Source: Lotus japonicus (lineage: Eukaryota > Streptophyta > Magnoliopsida > Fabales > Fabaceae). From it: a stretch of DNA of 64,000 nt. The translations under genes and the position numbers were made by a program. Location of the stretch: NCBI RefSeq assembly GCF_012489685.1, contig NC_080042.1:74948566-75012565 (forward strand). Reading direction: 5' to 3'. The notes beneath the pieces are model-generated. The model searched no databases and was not told where the DNA came from. It saw only the letters and a list, made by a program, of their open reading frames with translations. Below, one piece after another: positions 45,126 through 55,704 of this stretch; within the stretch, counting starts at the first letter, position 1; the number at the start of each line of letters is the position of its first letter.

Positions 45126-48083
45126 CTACAATGTTAGGCTTTCAGGATTTTCAATAATTTTTGTGAACGTCTGAAGGAATGCAGCCAAGTCTGCTCCATA
45201 GATTATTCTGTGATCAGCAGTTACATTCACCTGACAAAGAAAAGTTGAGACAATTAATTGTCATCCTCAAACAAAAATAAATATAATTCCACATAAAGCA
45301 TGTCTTTGTTCTTGTACCTCTCTTAACTGATATACTTAATTGAAAAACTCTCAACAAATTGAAGACTATTTTTTATTCATCCCTTGTCATGGAGGGAATA
45401 TTACCATCTCTACCATGGTGTGGGGCAAACGAATACTCCTTTTCCACTCACCTTTTGACAAGTACTCCCTCCGTTCCTAAATAACTGACACTATTTCTAG
45501 CTAAATTTTGTTTCTAAATATCTGCCACTTTACAAAGTTCAAGAGAGCATTAATTATACTTTACCAATTGTACCCTTCATTTATTGGTGGTAGAAAAGTT
45601 GAAAAGTTAGAATTAATGAGAGATAAAGGGTATAGTAGGAAGTTAGATTGTAATTTTATTAAAACAAGAACATTAATTGCTATTTCTTAATACTTGTGCA
45701 ACAACCTTAAAGTGTCAGTTATTTAGGAACGGGGGGAGTATATAACTAGTCCTAGGTTTCAGAACTCAATTCGCTCATTTTTTGAAATTACAGTGAATGC
45801 AAGGAACCTACTTCTTCAGCAAAGACCAGAAAATTCTCATACGACTGTACCAGATCAAGTGTTTGGAAAAGCTTATTTGCATCTTGGTCTTATAGCATAA
45901 GTCATTTCAACAAGTGTTTAGTTAAGCTTATGACCTACTTATAAGCTTTTTGGAGCTTATTTTATAAACTTCTTATATTAGCTAATGAATAAGCACTTAT
46001 ACCTACATATATAATCTCTTTTAAGCTTGTTTAAATAAGCTTCTCAAATAAGTAATGAATAAGCATCTATGTGAAAAGTGCTAATTGACAACGCACCCTT
46101 AACTTCCGTAACTCTTAGCATAACAACTAGTAGGTTAAAGCTCAGGCTAATCCTCTAGAGAAATATAGTTTTGTAGCATGACACCATGCAAAAGTTATGT
46201 AGGGTTTATTGCCTTCCTATGATGACTCCAGTGAATTGATAAGATTGTTTTTTATCAAAGAAGTTTCTGTACACCAAGGCATAAGTGCATAATACTAACC
46301 ACACAATTCATAGATTAGATTATCATGATAGGGCATTCAGAGAAAACAATCATAACACTCACCAGCATTTTGTTTTTTACACTGAAGAATCCATCCTTGT
46401 CTGCCAGAACAGTAGGCTTAGATGCTCCAACAGCCATGATAGCCCCCTAAACACAAATCGTGCAGTTCAGCAAAACAAAAACAAAGTTCAAATGGCCACA
46501 GAATTGAACCACATAACCTCTTAATAGTTAAAATCCAAGAGCTCATGACTCACCTGGCCTGGAGGTAGTATAGCATCAAACCTGTCAACTCCAAACATTC
46601 CCAAATTTGAAAGGGTAAATGTTCCTGCAGGCATAAGAGAGATGTTAGACTCGGGTAAAAGATGCTAGTCCCCAGAGTAGTAAAATTACAAATGATACAA
46701 ATTGTATAGAAACCTGAATTATACTCGTGAGGCTGCAATTGCTTAGAACGAGCTTTATCCACTAACTCTTTCCATTTTTGGGACAAAAGATAGAGGTCCA
46801 ACTGTAACAACCAATAACACCAACCAATTAAGCAAGTAATAGAAGCACAAGTCTATCTTCCCATATCACAATTCTCATTCAGGATCATTCACCAATAACA
46901 CACAACACACCTTATCAGCATCCTGAAGAACAGGAGTAATCAAACCACCATTGATTGCCACGGCTACAGCAATGTTAATGCTGCTATTATATGTAAAGCT
47001 TTTCCCATCTTTACAGGAGGCATTCACCACTGGATGTTGAGCCAGTGCCATCGCAGCGGCCTTGGCTAGAATCGCCGTCATCGTCACACCCTTCAGCTTC
47101 ACCTGAAATTCCAACCATTAGAAACTACTACAACTCAAAACTCCATATTCAATTTGAATTCTGAATTCTTCACACTCAATTGCAAGAACAAAAAGCACTC
47201 ATCAGCATAAGCATAAGCATAAGCATACCTTCGCATAGAGGGCATCAAGTGCATCAGTGGTAACAGGGTACCCAACACGGAATGTAGGCACCGAGAGACT
47301 CTCCAACATGTTCTTGGCAACTGCGGACTGCATTGTCGTGAAGGGGACAACACTAGACCCAGGAATTGGAGGCGGGGCAGCCGCCGGAGCTGGAGCAGCC
47401 ACCACAACGGGAGCCGCATTGCTCGCAGCTGGCTTAATTCCAGCAGCAGCCTCCACATCAGCCGGAGTAATCCTTCCATTCGGACCAGTCCCCACCACCG
47501 ATCCAATATCCACCTTGTGCTGCTTGGCAAGCTTCTTGGCGTACGGCGTCGCCACCGTCTTCCGCGGCCCGTCAGAAACCACCTTGGCCGCCGGGGCAGG
47601 ACTTGAAGATTCAACCACTGGCGGGGCGGAGGAAGCGGCGGAATTAGCGGAACTGGCAGCCTTAGCTTTGGCCTCAGCGACTTCCTCCTCGGTCTCAGCG
47701 AGTAGGCCAATAGGGGCGCCGACGGGGGCGGTCTGGCCCTCGTTGACGACAATGGCGGCGAGGATTCCATCGTAGAACGTCTCGACGTCCATGTCGGCCT
47801 TATCGGACTCGACGACGACGACGCTGTCACCCTTGGAGAGGACGTCGCCCTCGGATTTCACCCAGGAGACGATTTTGCCCTCCGTCATGGTGGAGCTGAG
47901 CGCCGGCATGAAGATCTCCCTGATCTTGGATTGGACTGACTGGGAAGGCCGCCGGCGAGGTTTCGAGGGTGCTGATGCCGCGAAGGAGACGCGGCGTGAG
48001 GCGAGGGCGGAGGAGAAGGAGAGGGTGGTGGAATTGGTGGCGGCGACGGAGGAGGTGGTGGTGGGGAGAAATGGGGAAGCCAT
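45126..48083 (-). CDS. LTA2: Plastid pyruvate dehydrogenase E2, dihydrolipoamide acetyltransferase (6 exons, 464 aa)
   Basis: Exons, in transcript order: 48083-47229, 47102-46911, 46801-46714, 46624-46554, 46446-46363, 45230-45126; GT-AG introns, phases continuous. E2 transfers acetyl groups to CoA in the chloroplast pyruvate dehydrogenase complex that feeds fatty-acid synthesis. Seen: Ser/Thr-rich N-terminus with few acidic residues, consistent with a plastid transit peptide (about 1-53); lipoyl domain about 54-130 with the lipoylated Lys at 95 (ESDKADMDVE); Ala/Pro linker; E3/E1-binding domain about 175-213 (ATPYAKKLAKQHKVDIGSV); second Ala/Pro linker; catalytic domain about 245-464 with TADHRIIYGADLAAFL near the C-terminus. 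A single lipoyl domain and a length near 480 aa match the plastid form (Arabidopsis At3g25860) better than mitochondrial E2. The long last intron contains a Stowaway MITE. Confidence 0.94.
45465..45738. mobile_element. Stowaway (Tc1/mariner) MITE in the last intron of the plastid E2 gene, 274 bp
   Basis: The dinucleotide TA flanks both ends (45463-45464, 45739-45740). The termini CTCCCTCCGTTCCTAAATAACTG and CAGTTATTTAGGAACGGGGGGAG are inverted repeats typical of Stowaway elements. The open frame at 45508-45690 is incidental. An AAGCTTAT-rich stretch at about 45870-46080 in the same intron may be another MITE related to 10302-10571. Confidence 0.9.
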
Positions 48084-48680
48084 GGTTTGTTGGTGAGTGA
48101 AGGAATGAAGGAAGGAAGGAGTGAAGTGATGAGAAATAGAAAGAAGAAGGCGGAGAAGTCGAAGTGGAAGAGAGTTGGTTAGACAGTTGCTTCACTCTGT
48201 AATCATCGCCAATTTGTAGTCATACACCATCGGTTTTGGTTAACATTTTTATTTTACTTGAGGCACTTGCTAGACAAAATGGCCCTTACACAAGTGAACA
48301 TCATCAATTGATGTGTGGAATAAAACTCGAATGAATGAGTTGTCAAACGACATTTACAAATATGCGAGAATAAATTTCTAAGAGTGTCTCTGCAATGCAT
48401 AAATACATGAAAATGAAAGACTAAGCATGCACACTCAAGCTTACATATCTAACATAGAAACATGATGCAAAACCTCAAGGGTCAAACAGTAGCCTCTTAA
48501 AACACAAAAACAGAGAAAACTAAATGACTTTTGAGCGAAAAAAATACATCCTTTTGAATAGCGCTCCCAAAAGCACAACTCAACCAGCTCAGCCGGAGTT
48601 GTAAACAATGCTACATCATCATTTAAAACCTCTATTTTGATGTCTTTAATGGCTCGCCTGTATGTCTTAATCGTCGCTAA
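48084..48680. promoter_or_regulatory. Upstream region of the plastid E2 gene
   Basis: On the minus strand the first ~120 bases before the ATG are CTTCC-rich (seen as GAAGGAAGGAAGG on the plus strand at about 48098-48119), a common plant 5' leader composition. No TATA box could be chosen with confidence. Confidence 0.45.
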
Positions 48681-50118
48681 TGTTGGAGTTTTGGGCTCCC
48701 TTCCTATGTGGAGAAAGGCTCAATATGTGTAAGCTCATTTTATCTCACTTAACAAGTGGAGATGGGTCAGTTTTGAGGTAAGAGAGTTAGCTCATTTGTG
48801 AAGAGAGAGAAGCTGAAAAGTGAGAGACAAAGAAGAGAAACTATTTTCGCACATACTCATAGCAGTCTCCGTAGATCTGTCGTAGCGCATTCGTTCATCA
48901 TCGGATCGGTCCGAAATTTGGACAGTAGCAGTATTTTGCTGATTTTTTCTGTTCTACTTGTTCTCAATTTCATGCTTGTTGCCTTGTTGTGTTTGGCTGA
49001 TTGTTGAGCACGATTTGTGCTACTATTTGAGACTCTCTTGTAACCTTATTTGATCATAGTGGAGCTACATTACTGACTTGGTCTCGTGGTTGTTTTACTT
49101 CTCACATTGAGAAAGTTTTTACCACGTTAAACATCTTGGTATCCTTTTGATTGTGATTTTAGTTGCTGCATTACTTGTTATTGCTCCTCACAGATTCAAC
49201 AAGTTGGGGAAATTGATTATCTGCGGCGTAATCCACCTTGTTCCATGGTTAACTAGATTTCTGTGTAATTCACTTGGTTTTATGGTTAACTAGAATTCTG
49301 CGTTCCAATTTGGACCTCTCCGCGATTTGGACTGGACAGGTTATCATCACCGGGCTGGTCAAGCTACTCCAAGGAACACACCCAAACCGTTTTATGACTT
49401 GGCCCGCGTGGACTTGACACTGCCATTAGGCCAGTCGGGTTACTCCGAGAGGCTCACCCATCCGGAATTACTTTAGGGTCAACATGAACACGGTACTTTG
49501 ACCAGTCCGGTAAGGTCGCTCAGAAGGGCCCACTCATCTGCAATCACGTTAGAGCCAACTCCATGGTCAGGTCACCTTCAATCACGGAAACAGCTGAATA
49601 TCTCGTAAACACAGTATGACCAATGAGGAAGTCAAGGAGTCCATCCTGATTGACGCGATCCAGCCGTTTTAGTGAACCGGCTGTGTAATAGGCAAGAGTG
49701 CTAGGGTTAGAGACACGCCCATTATAAAAGGGGGATTTCTGTATGCACAAAGATCATCTTCTCTACACTTTAGAAATATACCAGACTTTTTACTCTGTCT
49801 GACTAACTAAAAGTTGTTCGTGAACACACTTGGTTCTATGGAGTAAACCCTAATTAAGGATTTATTCTTTTAAGTTAGCAGGACAATGTTGGTGTTGTTA
49901 TTTGTGTTGAATTTCCCATTAGCTAGTCGCCTAGAGCGAGTTCTTACTCATTCTCTTCGATGTGCCTTTGACTACTGAGGCTCGAAAGTGGTGATGCCGA
50001 GACTCAATTGTCCGGATTCAAGTCCACAAGACACCTTACCTGTAACATAAAGGCATTGTGTGTCTTCACTAAATGCTCGCCACGCTTCATTTGACCATTT
50101 TGGTCTATAAGACCAACA
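48681..50118 (+). mobile_element. LTR-retrotransposon remnant(s), about 1.4 kb
   Basis: The segment starts TGTTGGAGTTTTGGGCTCCC and ends GACCAACA, giving LTR-type TGTTGG/CCAACA ends, but no matching 5-bp flanks were found. At 49085-49130 there is a [22 protein letters not shown] stretch as in copia LTRs. A second promoter-like block, CATTATAAAAGGGGGATTTC (about 49720) followed by CTTCTCTACAC, looks like a gypsy LTR. It is therefore probably an LTR with a second LTR inside it, both decayed. No gag or pol domain is visible. Confidence 0.45.
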
Positions 50119-50628
50119 TTAACAACCCTTGGAATGAATTGTTGAGATTCCAATTCAATCTACAATACAAATATGAGCATGCTAACTTAATAGTTAAAGC
50201 ATTATAGCTAAATAAAAAATAAAATTTGTCATAATCAACATCAAAGTTTTGATCTTATCTCCAACGGGCTTGTCATCACAATGGTAAAGTTGGGGTTGCG
50301 ACAACGGCTTACCCGATGGATATTGTCTCTCCTTTGCTTGCAGAGGCAACTGCTTTTATATGAGTCTTTTCCTTGGCTAATTGGCTTCCCATGTTGCTTA
50401 TGTTTTGTGTGTCTTGAAATGGAGTGCTTATAGAGAACAAGCCATTCAAAGCATGAAAGAGATTAATAGAGGATAGTTCTTATTTAGTTTCAATTCTTAA
50501 AGATTTTATAGACTTGGCCTTATCTTTTGAATATTTTTAGTTTACATCTATTTGTAGGCCTCATAAAGGTTTGGCCAACTATTTGACTAGGATTTCTTCC
50601 TTCTTCCTAATTCAGTTTGGGTTGAAGA
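50119..50628. other. Intergenic sequence, nothing recognised
   Basis: AT-rich. It ends with the 8-bp TSD GTTGAAGA (50621-50628) of the next element. Confidence 0.5.
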
Positions 50629-51228
50629 TAGGGATGTCAATGGGTACGTGTGGGCATGGATAGTATATACCAACCACCCGCTTCACATGTAAAAATTTAC
50701 ATTCATACCCGTTCCATACCCCACATGGATATCCATTTAGTGGGTTTTAACCGGATTTTAAACTATATGTGGATATCCATGGGCACCCGACACCCATGAA
50801 CATAAATGAATTCACATATATTTGTTCAAAAGAAAATTATGTTAAATATGAAATTTGACATTGGACTTTACAGTCAATCAATGTATAAAGGAAAATACTT
50901 CTTTTCTACTCTTTTTGGGGTCTAAGGGCTTCTTTTTACCATTACCATTGTATAAGTTTACTTGAAAGAGAACTATAACTCAAACACAAATTCATTAGAT
51001 ATTTAATATACATCTATGTATATACATATAAAAGATATTTTAGTATTTTATATATCGGGGGTATCCGTGGGTATGGATACATCAATATCCGTACTCGCCC
51101 CATTAATAAATGGACAGTTAAAATATCCATGAAATAAATTTGTGGATACACGTGGGCATGGGTAATTTTACTCATAGCGGATTTTTATCCACGGGTATCC
51201 ATGGGTGTGGATAATTTTGACATCCCTA
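50629..51228. mobile_element. Non-autonomous hAT element, 600 bp
   Basis: A perfect 8-bp TSD GTTGAAGA lies at 50621-50628 and 51229-51236, with perfect 12-bp terminal inverted repeats TAGGGATGTCAA / TTGACATCCCTA. Subterminal regions on both sides are packed with GGGTA, GGATATCC and CACCCG words in inverted arrangement. No transposase. It is a family relative of the older element at 4748-5745. Confidence 0.92.
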
Positions 51229-51236
51229 GTTGAAGA

Positions 51237-51558
51237 AGTTCAACTAAGTCGTGATACAATGGTCTATGTGCGTATTTTATCTATCATTTATTATTAATTA
51301 TATATCTTTAAAAAAAAGGCTTCGCCATAGCCTCTCAATTTTCATGTATTTTTTTATTCGAAAAAAAAATCTACATATTTGCGGGTCTATTCAGTTTTTT
51401 TTTTTGTGTCAATGGTTCAAATTTTATAGAAAAGAGGCCTAAGCCCTCAGTTAGATAGGTATTTGAGTTATGTGATTTGGATACTTTTTGTTAAGTTTGC
51501 TCAATAAGCCCAATAAAACGTGTCAACTTAATTTTGGTTGTGATTGTAATACACTAAT
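51237..51558. other. AT-rich spacer between hAT and TRIM elements
   Basis: No gene. A 63-codon frame (51251-51442) is composed of T-rich low-complexity sequence. It ends with the TRIM target duplication CTAAT (51554-51558). Confidence 0.5.
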
Positions 51559-51753
51559 TGTTGGGATGTCAAGTGTGAGTAAAGAAGTCCCACATTGGAT
51601 GGTTAGAGGAGAGATGAACACTTTATAAGTGAGAGGACCCATACACCCATTGCCTTAAGGTTTTGGGTGAAAGATGTGGTGTCCAATCCACTTTGGTGTG
51701 CTCATGTAAGCTCAATGTGATGATCCCCCGATTTATCCTCTTGCGGCCCTACA
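51559..51753 (+). repeat. 5' LTR of the TRIM element
   Basis: 195 bp, TG...CA. It differs from the 3' LTR at four sites (TCCCAC/TCTCAC, AGCTC/AGCCC, and two changes in ATGTGATGAT/ATGTAATTAT). Confidence 0.95.
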
Positions 51754-51754
51754 G

Positions 51755-51766
51755 TGGTATCAGAGC
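51755..51766 (+). other. Primer-binding site for initiator-Met tRNA (TRIM)
   Basis: TGGTATCAGAGC, the classical plant retrotransposon PBS, one base downstream of the 5' LTR. Confidence 0.93.
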
Positions 51767-51856
51767 CGATGGTTAGGCGATCATGGTGACGACTCCTTGT
51801 GTCGAAAGTCTTCCTAGCAATGGTGGCTAAGATGGACTCACACTTGAGGGGGAGAT

Positions 51857-52051
51857 TGTTGGGATGTCAAGTGTGAGTAAAGAAGTCTCACATTGGATGG
51901 TTAGAGGAGAGATGAACACTTTATAAGTGAGAGGACCCATACACCCATTGCCTTAAGGTTTTGGGTGAAAGATGTGGTGTCCAATCCACTTTGGTGTGCT
52001 CATGTAAGCCCAATGTAATTATCCCCCGATTTATCCTCTTGCGGCCCTACA
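51857..52051 (+). repeat. 3' LTR of the TRIM element
   Basis: 195 bp, preceded by the polypurine tract and followed by the TSD CTAAT. Confidence 0.95.
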
Positions 52052-52233
52052 CTAATACCATTTATTATTATTATTTTTTTTTAAAAGATGGATGCTGATT
52101 TGTTGTCTGGTCATTTACGTTGATGGGACTTAGGGGAAACTAGCTGTTTTTTTTTCTTGTACAAGCCAAGGTTCTCCCACTCCATTGACCCCAAAAGAAA
52201 AACAAGAGATTCGTTTTGAGACAAAGAGATCAA

Positions 52234-52998
52234 CAGGGCCGGCCCAACCGTAAGTGAGGCCTAAAGCGAACTTTAAAGTGAGGCCTAAGTGATGTATTTT
52301 TGTCTAAAAAAAATTCTTTATTAAATTTTTTATTTAAATTTTATTTTTCGAGCTTTTTGAGATGCAAAATCATTTATTAAATTATCATAATCAATTTGTA
52401 TTGCATCCAATTCCAATTAGTTAGTACTTTACGGTCCTTTTATATTGTAGAAAAAAGAAATTTTTACTGTATCAAAACTCAACATAACCCTGAAACTATC
52501 ACAGCAAAGAGGCTAGAGCGTAACTATTTACAATAAAGGAAGTTTTGTCTTCCTATTGATCTTCTCTAGTTATTCTCAATGGCTAATCAAAGAAAAAATA
52601 AATTATGGAGGGGGATTCTTTTATAAAGGATATGAGAGTTTGAGAGACAAATTAAAGACTCTATTTTTTCCCCTTTGAGGCTTGGAGAGACTGAGAGAGT
52701 GGCAGGGAGAGTAGAAACGTTATTAGGATTTAATTGAGAGAAAAGGGAAAGTCAGAGAATAAAAGGTGAAGAAAAAGAATAGGTAACATCAATTAATTGT
52801 CAATGAAGATTGCTAATTTCTAGTAATTGTCAATTAAGATTTTTTGAGAAAAATTAGGGAAAAACAACTAACAAAGTGGCAGGTAATGGTGAGTAATAGT
52901 ATTTTTTTTATTTGAGGCCTTTTTTACTTTGAAAAAAAAAATATTTTTTTGAGGCCTAAAACCCTTGCTTGGGTCGCTTGACCCTTGGGCCGGCCCTG
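52234..52998. mobile_element. Non-autonomous hAT element, 765 bp
   Basis: A perfect 8-bp TSD GAGATCAA lies at 52226-52233 and 52999-53006, with inverted termini CAGGGCCGGCCCAA / TTGGGCCGGCCCTG. Subterminal GTGAGGCCTAAAG and TTTGAGGCCTAAAA repeats occur near both ends. The AT-rich interior is non-coding. Confidence 0.92.
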
Positions 52999-53029
52999 GA
53001 GATCAACTAAGAGGATATGATTTCTACTA

Positions 53030-53575
53030 ACAATTTTTTTTTGATTATGTTCGGGGAAGAACCCAAGAACTAAGCAATTATGGGGATCAAAGTCCCCATT
53101 ACATCCTGATTAAGCTTACAAAGAAGGAAGTGAGGAATGTTCTCACTATCAAAATATAAATTATGGACATTGTGACCAGACTTCGCAAGGGCATTAGCAC
53201 AGAATTTTGCTTCCCGGAGAATGAGATTAAATGATATATTCCAGTTCAAAGATGACAGTATGAAAGTTTCCTGGACCAAGAAGCTAGAAGGGTGTTGTCT
53301 CGGGCAGTGGAGAGCAATTAGATCAAAAGCTTCCTTCGAGTCCAGCTCTACTTCTACCTCTTTCAGTCCATAGTCAAAAGCAAGCTTCAAACCTTTGATC
53401 ACACCCCAAAGTTCAGCTCTAAGGGGGAAGCCATGGCCCAAGTTACTAGCAAAACCGCAAAGCACCATACCTTTGTTGTCTCTTACCAGACCCCCACATC
53501 TGTATTGAGCTTCCAGATGCCATGAGCAGGTTTCTCCCAAGCTATATCAAAGTTTGAACCCTTGATAGTTGATAA
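53030..53575 (-). mobile_element. 5'-truncated LINE: RNase H domain and poly-A tail
   Basis: On the minus strand, WEKPAHGIWKLNTD opens an RNase H domain. After a frame break, CGGLVRDNKG, RAELWGVIKGLKLA, VEVELDSKEAFDLI and LREAKFCANALAK follow in order; 53070-53540 is one open frame of 156 codons. These contain the acidic residues of the RVT_3/RNase H family fold (first Asp before the frame break, Glu of RAELW, Asp of ELDS). The 3' end is a T run at about 53031-53041 (plus strand). The reverse transcriptase and endonuclease are absent. A small deletion and frameshift near residue 15 makes the domain non-functional. Confidence 0.75.
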
Positions 53576-54329
53576 CATGTTTAATGGACCCAGAATAAAT
53601 AAAAGGAAAATATTATGTTTGAGATTTTTCTTGTGGGGTCAATATGAGGGATTTTTTTTTTCTTTCTAAGAATATGCAGACTATGAGAAGTTTTGGCTGG
53701 GCAAATAATTAATTACCTCTTAATTTATAAGCGACATCTCTCCGATGGGTCAATAAAAATGTGAACCATAGTGATACACTATCTTAGTTATGAAGAATTA
53801 CAAAATTATGATTTGCCCAGTGGAGGGTTACAACTATAGTAATGACTGCGGGGTAGAAACTTATAATCTTCTACTCTCGAGCACACATTGTAAACTTTAT
53901 TAGCAAAAACATGACTCATCCACAACGAGCAGAGGCCGGAACCAAATTTAGTCATCATTCAACTTGAAGGCAGTGCTTTCTCCATCGTCATGGCACCTTC
54001 GCCATTGTGTTCACATAGAACAATGATGTGGTTGGATGGATAGTCAATAATTATTTGTTCACACCTCTAAATAAGGTGGAAAGAGGTGGAGGATGAGAGA
54101 AATTGGAAGAAAAAAAAAGTAAGAGAGAGAAAGTATAAGATGTGATAAATGATAAGAGAAGATAGATAAAAATAAAAATAAGTGAAAATGAAGTATATAA
54201 ATAAGAATGTGTGTATATATCATTATTGATCGATAGTGGATGCCCACACATGTCATTTAGAACGGATGCACATTGAGAGCAAGGGCAGTTGCCTTCACTG
54301 TATTTATAGATTTTAACACCAATATACTA
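53576..54329. other. Intergenic sequence, no supportable gene
   Basis: Purine-rich AGAGAGAAAG/AAAATAAAAATAAG low-complexity DNA at about 54100-54190 accounts for the minus-strand open frames seen there. Confidence 0.5.
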
Positions 54330-54402
54330 CTCCCTCCGTCTCTTATTAAAAAACCTCTTATTGTGACACAAAAATGAGTCTTATAATAAGAGACGAAGGG
54401 AG
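54330..54402. mobile_element. Very short Stowaway-like MITE (73 bp)
   Basis: TA flanks both ends (54328-54329, 54403-54404). CTCCCTCCGTCTCTTATTA and TAATAAGAGACGAAGGGAG form the inverted ends, leaving only about 35 bases between them. It is likely an internally deleted Stowaway. Confidence 0.8.
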
Positions 54403-54404
54403 TA

Positions 54405-55704
54405 TATGATTAGAATGTTGATGTATGATTTCCCCCTAAAAAAAGGAATGTCTTCGTGTCTTTGCACATTGTGTTCCTTTTTTCTTTTTTTATTTTCTCA
54501 TGTGCAATATCTATTGGCTCATAACTCAATTCTTTTTTTCCTTAGACGGGCTAAAATTGGGGCCCATGGTGCACCACTACTTATTATAAATATACCTTTA
54601 AACCTTACTTTTGAAAGTACCAAATATTCCTACGGCCTCTTGTCTTGTAAACCCTGAATTTGGGGTCATCGTTGTTAGACCTGCCGCTGTTAGATCCACC
54701 TCCAGTGACGTTGTTGGTTGAAGGGGGAGAAGAGAGGCAAAAGGGATAGAAGGATAATGACAAACTCAAATGCGACTGGATCCAAAAGAACGACGAACCC
54801 GAATGCGACCAGAACTAGAAGAACGACCTCCCTGTTGACCATATATAGAAGAACGACGAATCCGAATGCAACAAGATATAAAAGAATGTCGAAAACTTTG
54901 ACTAGATCTAGAATAACGACAAACATGAATGCGACCATGGGAAACACAAACTCATTGTTGTGTTTCAATGTGTACTCAAATGACAAAGTACACGAACCGT
55001 CTTCTTCATGTCACCATAGTCCCATACAATTAGTGATAACATTTGACAAAGTCATAAACCACCTCCTTTGAGGACAAAAATGAATAATTTTCTAAACATT
55101 GAAGATTAAATTTAAACACTACTTTAATAAGGGACGAATTTCAAACTAATCAAAAGCTTAAGTAACCCAAAATACTGAATATACTATATGTAGGCATGAA
55201 AATAAATAATTGTGTATGTTAACCACTTTTGTTCGGTTTAAACAAGTCAAGCTGGACTTAAAAAATAAAATAAATTAACAAGTCAAATTCCGGGATGTGA
55301 CTGTCACGTGAAGAGCAAGTTAATGCAATACAGCCAATTCAAGATGGATTATCAAAAAGAAGAAGAAGATGGATTGTCACGGGTACCTGTAATAGCCGGT
55401 GAAAGAGTGTCATCACTTGAACGATGAAACCGGGTAGAGAAAACGGGATCCGGTTTAAAAATCTCCCGCCTTTTCGGCCGGCTTAGCTGTCCTGTCCTTT
55501 GGATCTTTTTTCTCTATGGGCCAAAACGTCACAATCTTCCTACAATTATTGTTTATTTTTTAAAATATTAATTTTTTTTAATAAAAATCTTGTCTTTTCA
55601 ATAAAATCAAAATTTAGTGTTTGCACTCTAATGACGTCAGATGCTGATGTGCTGCGTTTAATTTCTTTTTGGCTTGTCCCCCTTCAAAATGGTTTTTAAT
55701 TTTA
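54405..55704. other. Intergenic sequence with an irregular ~33-bp repeat
   Basis: No supportable gene. The interval at about 54755-54945 carries an irregular tandem repeat and is listed separately. Confidence 0.5.
54755..54945. repeat. Irregular tandem repeat, unit about 30-34 bp
   Basis: Six degenerate copies of a unit like GACGAACCCGAATGCGACCAGAACTAGAAGAAC, several with TC/AT substitutions. The period keeps frames open on both strands (54718-55071 plus, 54690-54986 minus), which I do not treat as genes. Confidence 0.7.

Larger units (their letters stand above)
51559..52051 (+). mobile_element. Complete TRIM (terminal-repeat retrotransposon in miniature), 493 bp
   Basis: Two 195-bp LTRs (51559-51753 and 51857-52051) begin TGTTGGGATGTCAAG and end CGGCCCTACA, and differ at 4 positions. 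A perfect 5-bp TSD CTAAT lies at 51554-51558 and 52052-52056. One base inside the 5' LTR is a primer-binding site TGGTATCAGAGC (51755-51766), complementary to initiator-methionine tRNA. A polypurine tract GAGGGGGAGA (51846-51855) immediately precedes the 3' LTR. The internal domain is about 103 bp and non-coding, so gag and pol must be supplied in trans. Every structural hallmark of a TRIM is present. Confidence 0.96.

Noticed and set aside
47257..47775. 172-codon plus-strand frame opposite the plastid E2 gene
   Set aside because: It lies antisense to a well-supported exon with lipoyl and E3-binding domains; its Ala/Thr/Gly-rich content reflects the GC-rich Ala/Pro linker codons on the other strand.
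53070..53540. A host RNase H gene
   Set aside because: The domain starts in another frame just upstream, lacks its N-terminus, and ends in a poly-A tract next to the element end, as expected for a LINE relic.
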